This document shows, one piece after another, positions 8,138 through 15,836 of a DNA stretch of 43,571 nt; position 1 is the first letter of the stretch, and the number at the start of each line of letters is the position of its first letter. Under the pieces are notes generated by a model that did no database searches, was not told where the DNA came from, and was given only the letters and a program-made list of their open reading frames with translations. Origin of the DNA: Desulfomicrobium macestii (GTDB lineage Bacteria; Desulfobacterota; Desulfovibrionia; Desulfovibrionales; Desulfomicrobiaceae); the NCBI RefSeq assembly GCF_014873765.1, contig NZ_JADBGG010000035.1, positions 1 to 43,571 on the forward strand, given 5' to 3'. The position numbers and the translations under genes are program-made.

Positions 8138-8979
8138 TCGACACCAAGACCTACGGCGAATTCAAGACCAGCTGGTGCCCCGGCTGCGGCAACCACGACG
8201 TGCTCGTGGCCGTCAAGGAAGCCCTGGCCGGTCAGGGCATTCTGCCGCATCAGTTCGTGATGGTCTCCGGCATCGGTCAGGCGGCCAAGATCGTGCACTA
8301 TCTCAAGTGCAACGGTTTCAACGGGCTGCACGGCCGTGCACTGTCCCCGGCCCAGGCCGTGAAACTGGTCAACCCGGAAATGACCGTGCTGGTGGAGTCG
8401 GGCGACGGCTGCACCTACGGCGAGGGCGGCAATCATTTTCTGGCCGCCATCCGGCGCAACGTGAACATCACGCTGATCGTCCATGACAATCAGATCTACG
8501 GCCTGACCAAGGGCCAGTCGAGCCCCACGACCATGACCGGGCACGTGACCAAGAACAATCCTCTGGGCGTTTTCGATCAGCCCTTCAACCCCGTGGCCGT
8601 GGCCGTGGCCATGCGCGCGGGCTTCGTGGCCAGGACCTTCTCCGGCTTTCACGAGCACGCCGTGCAGACCATCGTGCAGGCCATGCGGCATCCGGGCTTC
8701 GCCTTGGTGGACATGCACTCGCCCTGCATATCCTTCAACAAGGTCAACACCTTTGCCTGGTACAAGGCCAGGTGCAAGGAAGTCAGCCACGATCCCGGGG
8801 ACTGGGCCTCCGCCATGACCGTGGCCGCGACGTTCGGCGAGGAGATCCCCATCGGCGTGCTCTTTCGCGAGGAGCGGCCCTCCAAGGACGCGCAGCTTCC
8901 GCAGTGTGCAGACGGGGCCCTGTATCGCAAGACCGTGGACATGGAGGCCGTGAAGCGGCGCATGTTCGCCCACGCCTGA
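8134..8979 (+). CDS. korB: 2-oxoacid:ferredoxin oxidoreductase, TPP-binding beta subunit
   Basis: This 281-aa beta subunit carries thiamine pyrophosphate and an Fe-S cluster. It shows WCPGCGNHD (C15, C18), the TPP/Mg motif GDG at 90-92 ending in HDNQIYGLTKGQ (N119), and a late cysteine C198. The usual third cluster cysteine in the GIGCS loop is replaced by glutamine (GIGQAA, Q49), with cysteines at 59 and 93 as possible substitutes. This matches a subgroup I recall from anaerobes rather than the archaeal-type enzyme. Its ATG overlaps the alpha-gene stop (ATGA), so the two are coupled. No separate delta ferredoxin subunit is present. Confidence 0.92.
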   Translation: MIDTKTYGEFKTSWCPGCGNHDVLVAVKEALAGQGILPHQFVMVSGIGQAAKIVHYLKCNGFNGLHGRALSPAQAVKLVNPEMTVLVESGDGCTYGEGGNHFLAAIRRNVNITLIVHDNQIYGLTKGQSSPTTMTGHVTKNNPLGVFDQPFNPVAVAVAMRAGFVARTFSGFHEHAVQTIVQAMRHPGFALVDMHSPCISFNKVNTFAWYKARCKEVSHDPGDWASAMTVAATFGEEIPIGVLFREERPSKDAQLPQCADGALYRKTVDMEAVKRRMFAHA

Positions 8980-9047
8980 CCCGCAGGGGCGTCTTGCCAA
9001 GTGACGGGCATACGGGTAGGGCCACAAAAAAAACGAAGGAGAATTCC

Positions 9048-9329
9048 ATGGCCAAAGCACGTGCCCGTCACATTCTGGTGGCAACCGAAGAGGTTTGCCA
9101 GGCTCTGAAAACGAAAATCACGGAAGAGGGCGGAGATTTCGCCGAGATCGCCCGCAATTATTCACAGTGCCCGTCCGGCAAGCGCGGCGGCGATCTGGGC
9201 TCGTTCGGTCCCGGCCAGATGGTTCCGGAATTCGACCAGGTTTGCTTCAACGAGGCCGTCGGCGTCGTGCACGGACCGGTCAAGACCCAGTTCGGCTTTC
9301 ACCTGGTGGAAGTGACCGAGCGCTCCTGA
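9048..9329 (+). CDS. ppiC: Parvulin-type peptidyl-prolyl cis/trans isomerase
   Basis: This 93-aa stand-alone parvulin catalyses cis-trans isomerisation of Xaa-Pro bonds in the cytoplasm. It matches E. coli PpiC in length. ARHILV at the N terminus, the GGDLGSFGPGQMVPEFD block in the middle and TQFGFHLVEV at the C terminus are the family signatures. There is no signal peptide. The start has AAGGAG 6-7 nt upstream. It follows korB by 68 nt and is closed by a terminator at 9357. Confidence 0.93.
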   Translation: MAKARARHILVATEEVCQALKTKITEEGGDFAEIARNYSQCPSGKRGGDLGSFGPGQMVPEFDQVCFNEAVGVVHGPVKTQFGFHLVEVTERS

Positions 9330-9356
9330 AGGGACAGGGCGCCAAGCCTGTCTGTG

Positions 9357-9389
9357 AAAACCGGGCTGCTTGGTGGTCCGGTTTTTTTT
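9357..9389 (+). terminator. Terminator after ppiC
   Basis: AAAACCGG pairs with CCGGTTTT around a 13-nt loop and the stem runs into eight T residues. It ends the korAB/ppiC transcription unit. Confidence 0.8.
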
Positions 9390-9398
9390 GAGGAAGCG

Positions 9399-9500
9399 AA
9401 TGGGAGAATGGGACCTATGGGACCTATGGGACACATGGGACGTATGGGTTCTTTCTTCAAACATAGGTCCCATACGTCCCATACGACCCATTCTTTTTTT
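9399..9500. repeat. ATGGGACNN 9-nt tandem repeats forming a long imperfect hairpin
   Basis: About five head-to-tail 9-nt units (ATGGGACCT, ATGGGACCT, ATGGGACAC, ATGGGACGT, ATGGGTTCT) fill 9408-9452. They are followed by three units in the opposite orientation (AGGTCCCAT, ACGTCCCAT, ACGACCCAT; 9464-9490) and a T-rich run (9491-9500). The two arrays can pair into one long hairpin. It sits between the ppiC terminator and the mtnA ribosome-binding site. I recall similar GGGAC-type short repeats scattered in other Deltaproteobacteria; their role is unknown. Confidence 0.85.
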
Positions 9501-9512
9501 AAGAGGAACTCC

Positions 9513-10559
9513 ATGGAAGACCATATCCGCTTTGACGCCGAGGCCTGCACCCTGCTGCTTCTCGACCAGCGCAAGCTGCCTCTGATCGAGGAAACCTTTG
9601 CCTGCCGCACTGTCGAGGACGTCGTCTTCGCGCTGCAGACCATGGTCGTGCGCGGGGCGCCCGCCATCGGCGTCAGCGCCGCCTACGGGTGCCGCATTGC
9701 GCTCAGGCAGGCCATGGCCGCCGGAGCCTATTGGCGCAATGAGCTTGAGCGACTGCTCTCGATGCTGGCCCAGGCGCGGCCCACGGCGGTCAATCTGGCC
9801 TGGGCCGTCGGCGTCATGCGCGAGGCCGGAGCCGGCATCCAGGATCCGCGCGAGCTTGGCGAGGTCTGGTTGGCCCTGGCCATGAAGATCCACGCCGAGG
9901 ACATCGCCATGAACAAGGCCATGGGCCGATTCGGCGGAGCCCTGCTTGCCGACGGCGACACGGTCATGACCCACTGCAACGCCGGAGCGCTGGCCACGGC
10001 GGGTTACGGCACCGCCCTTGGCGTGATTCGCGGCGCGGTGGACATGGGCAAGAAGATTTCCGTCATCGCCAACGAGACCCGGCCCTTCCTGCAGGGCGCC
10101 AGGCTGACCGCCTACGAACTGCACAAGGACGGCATCCCGGTCACCGTGGCCTGCGACAACGCCTGCTCGCTGCTCATGAAGCGCGGGCTGGTGGACAAGG
10201 TCGTGGTCGGCGCGGACCGCATCGTGGCCAATGGCGACGTGGCCAACAAGATCGGGACCTCCGGCGTGGCCATTCTGGCCCGCCACTACGGTATCCCCTT
10301 CTACGTGGCCGCGCCCAGCTCCACCTTCGATCTGGGCACGCCGGACGGCAGCCTCATCCCCATCGAGGACCGCACGCCGCTGGAAGTGACCCACGTCGGC
10401 GACACCCGGATCACGCCCGAAGGGGTCCCGGTTTTCAATTACGCTTTTGATGTCACCGATCATTCCCTGATCACGGGCATCATCACTGAACGCGGGGTTC
10501 TTTCCCCGCCCTACACATCGAGCATCGCCGAGATCATCGGCCAGGAACGCAGACCATGA
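9513..10559 (+). CDS. mtnA: S-methyl-5-thioribose-1-phosphate isomerase
   Basis: This 348-aa enzyme of methionine salvage converts methylthioribose-1-phosphate to methylthioribulose-1-phosphate. Family motifs [27 protein letters not shown] and [17 protein letters not shown] are intact. C155 and D235 occupy the catalytic Cys/Asp positions, with the same 80-residue spacing as in B. subtilis MtnA (C160/D240). The frame is open upstream through the repeat hairpin, but the ATG at 9513 follows AGAGGA at proper spacing and opens the conserved domain. It overlaps der by 4 nt. No other methionine-salvage gene is in the window, so the rest of the pathway must lie elsewhere or be replaced by a shunt. 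Confidence 0.94.
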   Translation: MEDHIRFDAEACTLLLLDQRKLPLIEETFACRTVEDVVFALQTMVVRGAPAIGVSAAYGCRIALRQAMAAGAYWRNELERLLSMLAQARPTAVNLAWAVGVMREAGAGIQDPRELGEVWLALAMKIHAEDIAMNKAMGRFGGALLADGDTVMTHCNAGALATAGYGTALGVIRGAVDMGKKISVIANETRPFLQGARLTAYELHKDGIPVTVACDNACSLLMKRGLVDKVVVGADRIVANGDVANKIGTSGVAILARHYGIPFYVAAPSSTFDLGTPDGSLIPIEDRTPLEVTHVGDTRITPEGVPVFNYAFDVTDHSLITGIITERGVLSPPYTSSIAEIIGQERRP

Positions 10560-11899
10560 ACCAGTTTCTTCCCATGGTGGCCCTCATCGGGCGTCCCAAC
10601 GTGGGCAAATCCACTCTTTTCAACCGTCTCATCAAGAGGCGGGTCTCCATCACCCACGACATGGCCGGAGTGACCCGGGACAGCATTTTCAGCGAGGTGC
10701 GCGGAGAAACGCGTTCGTACATGCTGGTCGACACCGGTGGCCTGGTCCCCGATTCCAGCGACGAGATCGAGATCAGCATCTTCGAGCAGGCCCGGGAGGC
10801 CATGGCCGGGGCGGACCTCATACTGTTCATTGTCGACGGCCGGACCGGGCTGCATCCCCAGGACGAACAGGTCGGGCAGTATCTGCGCCAGAGCGGCAAG
10901 GAAGTGCGCGTCATCGTCAACAAGGTCGATGGTCCCGAGCAGGAAGAGACCATGGCGGCCGATTTCTATGGTCTGGGCTTCCCGCTGGACTGCGTGTCCG
11001 CGTCCCATGGTTTCGGCATGGGCGACCTGCGGGAGATGATCGAGGAAGTCCTGCCCAAGGCCGACGCGCAGGAGCTGGAAGGCGGACACGCCCAGGGCGG
11101 GCTCAAGGTCGCTCTCTTGGGCCGTCCCAATGCGGGCAAGTCCTCGACCATCAACGCGCTTCTCGGTCAGAAGCGGCTCATGGTCAGCGCCGAGGCCGGC
11201 ACCACCCGCGACTGCGTGGACGTGACCGTGCAGCGCGGCGGCAAGACGTACACGTTTGTCGACACCGCAGGGGTGCGCCGCAAGTCCAAGGTCACGGATT
11301 CCCTGGAATATTTCAGCGTCGTGCATTCCATGCAAGCCGCCAAGCAGGCCGATGTGGTGGTCCTGGTGCTCGACATCATGGACGGCGTGGTCGGTCAGGA
11401 CAAGCGCCTTCTGTCCTTTCTGGACACGGAGAAGATCCCCTTCGTCATCGTCGTCAACAAGATCGACCTTCTGACCAAGGACCAGCTGGCCAAGACCAAG
11501 AAGGACCTGGTGGACGAGTTCGCTTTCTGCGCCCATGTGCCGGTGCTGTATTCCTCGTCCGTCTCCATGGCCGGGCTGGGCGGTCTTTTGCCCCTGATCG
11601 AGAAGCTCTGGGAGCAGTGCGGCCAGCGCGTGACCACGGGCGAACTCAACCGGCTGGTCAAGATGGTCACCGAGCGGCATCAGCCACCGGTCATGGGCGG
11701 CCGCCGGGGCAAGATCTACTACATGACCCAGGCCGACTCCCGTCCTCCTACCTTCGTGTTTTTCGTCAACGACGCGAAGCTCTTTCACGGCAGCTACGTA
11801 CGCTACCTGGAAAATCAGCTGCGCAAGGTCTTCCGCATGGACAAGACGCCCATCCGCATGGTTTTCCGCTCCAGCCACGACAACGAAAAAGGCAAGTAG
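10556..11899 (+). CDS. der: Ribosome-assembly GTPase Der (EngA)
   Basis: This 447-aa protein has two tandem GTPase domains followed by a KH-like domain, the unique Der architecture, acting in 50S subunit assembly. The first P loop is GRPNVGKS (12-19), with DTGG and NKVD. The second is GRPNAGKS (189-196), with DTAG and NKID. The C-terminal KH-like domain (about 355-440) is complete. Its ATG overlaps the mtnA stop (ATGA), so it is translationally coupled to mtnA. Confidence 0.97.
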   Translation: MNQFLPMVALIGRPNVGKSTLFNRLIKRRVSITHDMAGVTRDSIFSEVRGETRSYMLVDTGGLVPDSSDEIEISIFEQAREAMAGADLILFIVDGRTGLHPQDEQVGQYLRQSGKEVRVIVNKVDGPEQEETMAADFYGLGFPLDCVSASHGFGMGDLREMIEEVLPKADAQELEGGHAQGGLKVALLGRPNAGKSSTINALLGQKRLMVSAEAGTTRDCVDVTVQRGGKTYTFVDTAGVRRKSKVTDSLEYFSVVHSMQAAKQADVVVLVLDIMDGVVGQDKRLLSFLDTEKIPFVIVVNKIDLLTKDQLAKTKKDLVDEFAFCAHVPVLYSSSVSMAGLGGLLPLIEKLWEQCGQRVTTGELNRLVKMVTERHQPPVMGGRRGKIYYMTQADSRPPTFVFFVNDAKLFHGSYVRYLENQLRKVFRMDKTPIRMVFRSSHDNEKGK

Positions 11900-11911
11900 G
11901 ACAGGGCTCTC

Positions 11912-11940
11912 TTGACCGGGCTTTGGCCATGTCCTAGTGT
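11912..11940 (+). promoter_or_regulatory. Candidate promoter of ilvE
   Basis: TTGACC (11912-11917), a 17-nt spacer and TAGTGT (11935-11940) lie about 60 nt before the ilvE start in the gap after der. The -10 is weak. The promoter is inferred from spacing only. Confidence 0.4.
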
Positions 11941-12002
11941 CCCCCCACGCCTTGGAGCTCGCGTTCCGGGCCCAAAAAAGACGCCCATATCGAGGAGGAT
12001 GT

Positions 12003-12926
12003 ATGGTACAGAAAGCTGACAAGATCTGGTTCGACGGAAAGCTCGTGCCCTGGGACGAGGCACAGGTTCACGTCCTGACGCACACTCTGCACTACGGTGT
12101 GGGCGTGTTCGAGGGTATCCGCTGCTACGTCTGCTCCGACGGGAGTTCGGCCGTATTTCGTCTGCAGGAACACGTCGAAAGGCTTTTTTTGTCGGCCAAG
12201 ATCAATGAGATGGTCATCCCCTTCACCCAGGAGCAGATTTTCGATGCCATCATCGAGACCCTGAAGGCCAACCGTCAGCCCGAGGGTTACGTTCGGCCCC
12301 TGTGCTTCATCGGTGCTGGCGCCATGGGCGTCTTCCCCGGCGACAATCCGATCCAGACCATCATCGCCACCTGGCCGTGGGGCGCGTATCTTGGGGCCGA
12401 AGCCCTGGAGAAGGGCATCCGCATCAAGACCTCGACCTTCACCAGGCATCACGTCAACGTCATGATGACCAAGGCCAAGACCTGCGGCAACTACGTCAAT
12501 TCCGTGCTGGCCAAGCGCGAGGCTCTGGCCGACGGCTACCACGAGGCCCTCATGCTCGATGCTGAAGGCTACGTGTCCGAGGCCACCGGAGAGAACATCT
12601 TCATGGTCAGAAACGGCGTGATCAAGACTCCGCCGCTGGGTTCCATCCTGGCCGGCATCACCCGTGAGACGCTCATGATCCTGGCCGAAGACCTCGGCTA
12701 TACCGTCGTCGAGGACCGTTTCACCCGTGACGAATTGTACTGCGCCGACGAAGCCTTCTTCACCGGCACGGCGGCCGAGGTCACGCCCATCCGCGAGATC
12801 GACCGCCGGACCATCGGCGAGGGCAGTCGCGGCCCGGTTACGGCGGCCTTGCAGGACGCCTATTTCAAGCTGCTGCGCGGCGACAATCCGAAGTACGGAA
12901 AGTGGCTGGCCCGTTACACGATCTAG
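12003..12926 (+). CDS. ilvE: Branched-chain amino acid aminotransferase
   Basis: This 307-aa protein has the canonical length. It catalyses the last transamination of Val, Leu and Ile synthesis with [15 protein letters not shown] (31-42), the PLP lysine K159 in the context [20 protein letters not shown] and the GTAAEVTPI motif are all present and in the usual order. K159 matches the E. coli IlvE lysine number. AGGAGG precedes the ATG at 12003. Upstream in-frame codons have no such site. It is distinct from the divergent paralogue at 546. Confidence 0.95.
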   Translation: MVQKADKIWFDGKLVPWDEAQVHVLTHTLHYGVGVFEGIRCYVCSDGSSAVFRLQEHVERLFLSAKINEMVIPFTQEQIFDAIIETLKANRQPEGYVRPLCFIGAGAMGVFPGDNPIQTIIATWPWGAYLGAEALEKGIRIKTSTFTRHHVNVMMTKAKTCGNYVNSVLAKREALADGYHEALMLDAEGYVSEATGENIFMVRNGVIKTPPLGSILAGITRETLMILAEDLGYTVVEDRFTRDELYCADEAFFTGTAAEVTPIREIDRRTIGEGSRGPVTAALQDAYFKLLRGDNPKYGKWLARYTI

Positions 12927-12950
12927 GCTTTTTCCGATCCTTGAGCGCAT

Positions 12951-12977
12951 GCCGGGTTCCGCCCTGCGGGACCCGGC
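12951..12977 (+). terminator. GC-rich hairpin between ilvE and dnaX
   Basis: GCCGGGTTCC pairs with GGGACCCGGC around a 7-nt loop, 24 nt past the ilvE stop. No T run follows, so it could be a weak terminator, an RNA-stability element or a processing site. Confidence 0.4.
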
Positions 12978-13010
12978 GTTCCATGAACTTTTGCACCCCC
13001 ACCACGCACC

Positions 13011-14924
13011 ATGAGTCAGGAAAGCCTTACCGCCCGTTACCGCCCTCAGAGTTTTGCAGAAGTGGCCGGCCAGGACGCTGTCAAGCGCATCCTCTCCCGG
13101 GCTGCGTCCACCGGACGGGTCGCGCCGGCCTATCTGTTCAGCGGGACGCGCGGGGTGGGCAAGACCACCCTGGCCCGCATTTTCGCCAAGGCCCTGAACT
13201 GCCTGAACGGCCCCGCCCTTGAGCCCTGCAACCAGTGCCCGATCTGCCGCCAGATCACCCTGGGTTCGGCCGTGGACGTGGTCGAGATCGACGGTGCTTC
13301 CAACACCGGCGTCGACAATGTCCGCCGCCTCAAGGAAGACGTGGGCTACGCGCCGCTCGAGTGCCGCTACAAGGTCATCATCATCGACGAAGCGCACATG
13401 CTCTCCAAGCAGGCCTTTAATGCGCTCCTTAAAACCCTTGAAGAGCCTCCGGGCCATGTGACCTTTATCATGGCCACCACGGAGCCGGAAAAATTTCCCC
13501 AGACCATCATCAGCCGTTGCCAGCATTTCGTCTTCAAGCGTCTGCCCCAGGCCGAACTGGTGCGGCATCTGGACGGCGTGCTCACCCGTGAATCCATGCC
13601 TGCCGAGCCTTCCGCCGTGACCCTCATCGCCCGGCGCGGGGCCGGATCGGTCCGAGACGGCATGTCGCTTTTGGGCCAGGTCATGGCCCTGGGTTCCGAT
13701 TCTCTGACCCTGGACGACGTGCGCGAGGTGCTGGGCCTGGCCGGTGGCGAGGTTTTCGTGCGCCTGATCGAATGCGTGCAGTCCCGCGATTTGCAGGGCC
13801 TGCACGCCCTGCTGACCCAGATCCTGGATCAGGGCGTGGACCTGGGCTTTTTCCTGCGCGAGCTGGCCGGTTGCTGGCGCAATCTTTTCCTGCTGCATCA
13901 GATGGGCGACGCCGCGCGGAGCATCATCGACCTTCCGGCCGAGGAAGTGGACATCTGGGCCTCCGTCGCGCCCGGATTTTCCCTCGGGCATTTGCATGCG
14001 GCCTGGCAGATGACCATGGACAGCCAGCGCAAGGTGCTGACCAGCATGGAGCCTGCCCTGGCCCTGGAGCTTTTGCTGCTCAATCTGGCGTGCCTGCCGG
14101 ACCTGTTGGCCATGGGCGCCGGAGAAGCCCGGCCCGGCGGCGATTCCGGTCGCGGAGCGGCCCCCGGCCGTCCCGCCCCGCCCCGGCCCGTGACCCCGAC
14201 TGCCGCGCCCCGTGCGCCAGGCAACGCCGCGCCCCGGCCGGTTTCGGCATCTGCCGCCCCAACCCAGGCCGCGCCTGCCGCCCAGGCCGCGCCTGCCGCC
14301 CAGCCAGCGCCCGTCGCACCGGCCGGACCTGCGCGAACGGGTTCGCAGTCTTTCGAATCGTCCAGGGCTATGTCACGGCCCGCGGCGTCCGGGGCGTTTG
14401 CCCCGGCTTCAGGGCCGGACATGTCGTTGCGGGAAGCGCAGGCGGATTTCAAGAGCCGGGCCGATGGCCCGGGCGCGGTTCCGCCCATGTCCTCGACGCA
14501 GGCTCCGTCTGTCGCAAAGGCCGCGCCTGCCGCACAGGCCGCGCCTGTCGGGCCCAAGAGCTGGGATGGCTTCGTGGCCTTTTGCTCCAAACGCGCGGAG
14601 GGGGCAAAGCCTCTGCCGGGGCTCGACAAGGCGCAAGGGGAGCTTCGGGGATCGGAGCTGGTGATGACGAGCCGGCACATCTTTCTGTGCGACCGTCTCA
14701 AGGCCAGCATGCCCTTGCTGACGGAAGCGGCGCGCGCCTACTTCGGTCCGGGAGTGACGCTGCGGGTTGATGCTCCGGCGGAGTCGGTGCGCAAGACCCG
14801 CACGGAGCTGCGCGAGATGGCGCTGGTCGATCCCGTTGTGCGGGAGGCTCAGGAAAAATTTCAGGCCCGGATCGTCGAGGTCCGGCCCCTATCAAACGGA
14901 AATTCCAAGGAGAGCGAGATATGA
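13011..14924 (+). CDS. dnaX: DNA polymerase III subunits gamma and tau
   Basis: This 637-aa clamp-loader ATPase loads the sliding clamp and, as tau, links polymerases to the helicase. The AAA+ domain (about 1-220) has Walker A GTRGVGKTT, zinc-type cysteines in CxxxxxxxxCNQCPIC, Walker B IIIDEAH, and TTEPEKFPQTIISRC with the SRC arginine finger. Domain III runs to about 360. A Pro/Ala-rich linker (about 370-520, repeated AAPAAQ units) follows. A C-terminal domain ends in DPVVREAQEKF. I see no A-run slippery site of the E. coli type, so a frameshifted gamma form is not supported. First gene of dnaX-ybaB-recR-recD2; the stop overlaps ybaB by 4 nt. Confidence 0.95.
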   Translation: MSQESLTARYRPQSFAEVAGQDAVKRILSRAASTGRVAPAYLFSGTRGVGKTTLARIFAKALNCLNGPALEPCNQCPICRQITLGSAVDVVEIDGASNTGVDNVRRLKEDVGYAPLECRYKVIIIDEAHMLSKQAFNALLKTLEEPPGHVTFIMATTEPEKFPQTIISRCQHFVFKRLPQAELVRHLDGVLTRESMPAEPSAVTLIARRGAGSVRDGMSLLGQVMALGSDSLTLDDVREVLGLAGGEVFVRLIECVQSRDLQGLHALLTQILDQGVDLGFFLRELAGCWRNLFLLHQMGDAARSIIDLPAEEVDIWASVAPGFSLGHLHAAWQMTMDSQRKVLTSMEPALALELLLLNLACLPDLLAMGAGEARPGGDSGRGAAPGRPAPPRPVTPTAAPRAPGNAAPRPVSASAAPTQAAPAAQAAPAAQPAPVAPAGPARTGSQSFESSRAMSRPAASGAFAPASGPDMSLREAQADFKSRADGPGAVPPMSSTQAPSVAKAAPAAQAAPVGPKSWDGFVAFCSKRAEGAKPLPGLDKAQGELRGSELVMTSRHIFLCDRLKASMPLLTEAARAYFGPGVTLRVDAPAESVRKTRTELREMALVDPVVREAQEKFQARIVEVRPLSNGNSKESEI

Positions 14925-15217
14925 ACGAACTTATCAGACAGGCGCAGATGATGCAGAAGAAAATGCTGCGCACTCAGGAAGAGATAGGCAAGAAGGAAGT
15001 GGAGACCAGCGTGGGCGGCGGCATGGTCACGGTCAAGGCGACCTGTGCCGGCGAGATTCTGTCCGTGGTCATCGACCCGGCCGTGCTCGAGGACGTGGAC
15101 ATGCTTCAGGACATGGTCCTGTCGGCCGTCAACGAAGTCCTGAAGAAGGGCAAGGACCTGATGCAGGGCGAGATGGCCCAGATCACCGGCGGGATGAAGA
15201 TTCCCGGTCTTTTCTAG
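14921..15217 (+). CDS. YbaB/EbfC nucleoid-associated protein
   Basis: This 98-aa small DNA-binding protein of the YbaB/EbfC family forms dimers. An N-terminal helix is rich in Met, Gln and Lys (MNELIRQAQMMQKKMLRTQ). The core strands and the C-terminal MxxITGGMKIPGL tail, typical of the family, are present. The family sits between dnaX and recR across bacteria, exactly as here, and is thought to organise the nucleoid or affect recombination. It is coupled to dnaX by a 4-bp overlap. Confidence 0.95.
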   Translation: MNELIRQAQMMQKKMLRTQEEIGKKEVETSVGGGMVTVKATCAGEILSVVIDPAVLEDVDMLQDMVLSAVNEVLKKGKDLMQGEMAQITGGMKIPGLF

Positions 15218-15226
15218 GGAGCCCGG

Positions 15227-15832
15227 GTGCAGCGTCTTCCTTCCCCTTTGCAAAAGATCGTCGATCAGTTTTCGGCCCTGCCCGGTGTGGGGCCCAAAAG
15301 TGCCTTGCGCATGGCCCTGACTCTGCTCAAATGGCCCGAGGAGTCCGTGCGCTCCTTCGGCCGTGACATCGAGGGCCTGCGCAGCGCCCTGCACATCTGC
15401 TCTCGCTGTCATGGGCTGGCCGACAGCGACCCCTGCCATCTCTGCACGGACCCCGCGAGGACGCCGGAGCAGCTCTGCCTGGTTTCGGAGTGGGACAGCC
15501 TCATGGTCATGGAGGAATCGGGCATATTCAAGGGCCGCTATCTGATCCTGGGCGGCCTGTTGTCCCCGCTGGACGGGATCGATGCCAGGGCCCTCGAACT
15601 GGACAGCCTTGAATCCATCCTGCGTGAAGGGCAGGTGCGCGAAGTCATTCTGGCCCTGGGTTCGACCATGGAGGCCGAAGCCACGGGCTCCTACGTGCAC
15701 AACCTGCTGACGCGCGGCTTTCCGAACGTGTCCGTGACCCGTCTGGCCCAGGGCATCCCGCTGGGTTCGGAACTCAAGTACGTGGACCGCGAAACCCTGA
15801 AACAGTCCCTCAAGCACAGGCAGTCCCTGTAG
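15227..15832 (+). CDS. recR: Recombination mediator RecR
   Basis: This 201-aa protein has the usual family length. It works with RecF/RecO in loading RecA at gaps. It has an N-terminal helix-hairpin-helix (LPGVGPKSALRMA, 18-30), a zinc finger with C58, C61, C70 and C73, and a Toprim domain (about 80-170) with the ILGGLLSPLDGI signature. The start is a GTG 9 nt after the ybaB stop, preceded by GGGAG. It lies 4 nt before recD2. Confidence 0.96.
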   Translation: MQRLPSPLQKIVDQFSALPGVGPKSALRMALTLLKWPEESVRSFGRDIEGLRSALHICSRCHGLADSDPCHLCTDPARTPEQLCLVSEWDSLMVMEESGIFKGRYLILGGLLSPLDGIDARALELDSLESILREGQVREVILALGSTMEAEATGSYVHNLLTRGFPNVSVTRLAQGIPLGSELKYVDRETLKQSLKHRQSL

Positions 15833-15836
15833 CCCC

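Noticed and set aside
9354-9512. Collagen-like peptide (repeated Met-Gly and Pro) encoded by the 9-nt repeats
   Set aside because: It is the translation of the repeat hairpin in the mtnA frame, starts inside a terminator and has no ribosome-binding site.
14212-14340. Short tandem repeat in dnaX as a mobile repeat
   Set aside because: It encodes the normal Pro/Ala-rich tau linker; such linkers vary in length and are expected to be repetitive.
13011-14924. Programmed frameshift for a short gamma form in dnaX
   Set aside because: No A-run slippery heptamer with a following hairpin could be found near the end of domain III.
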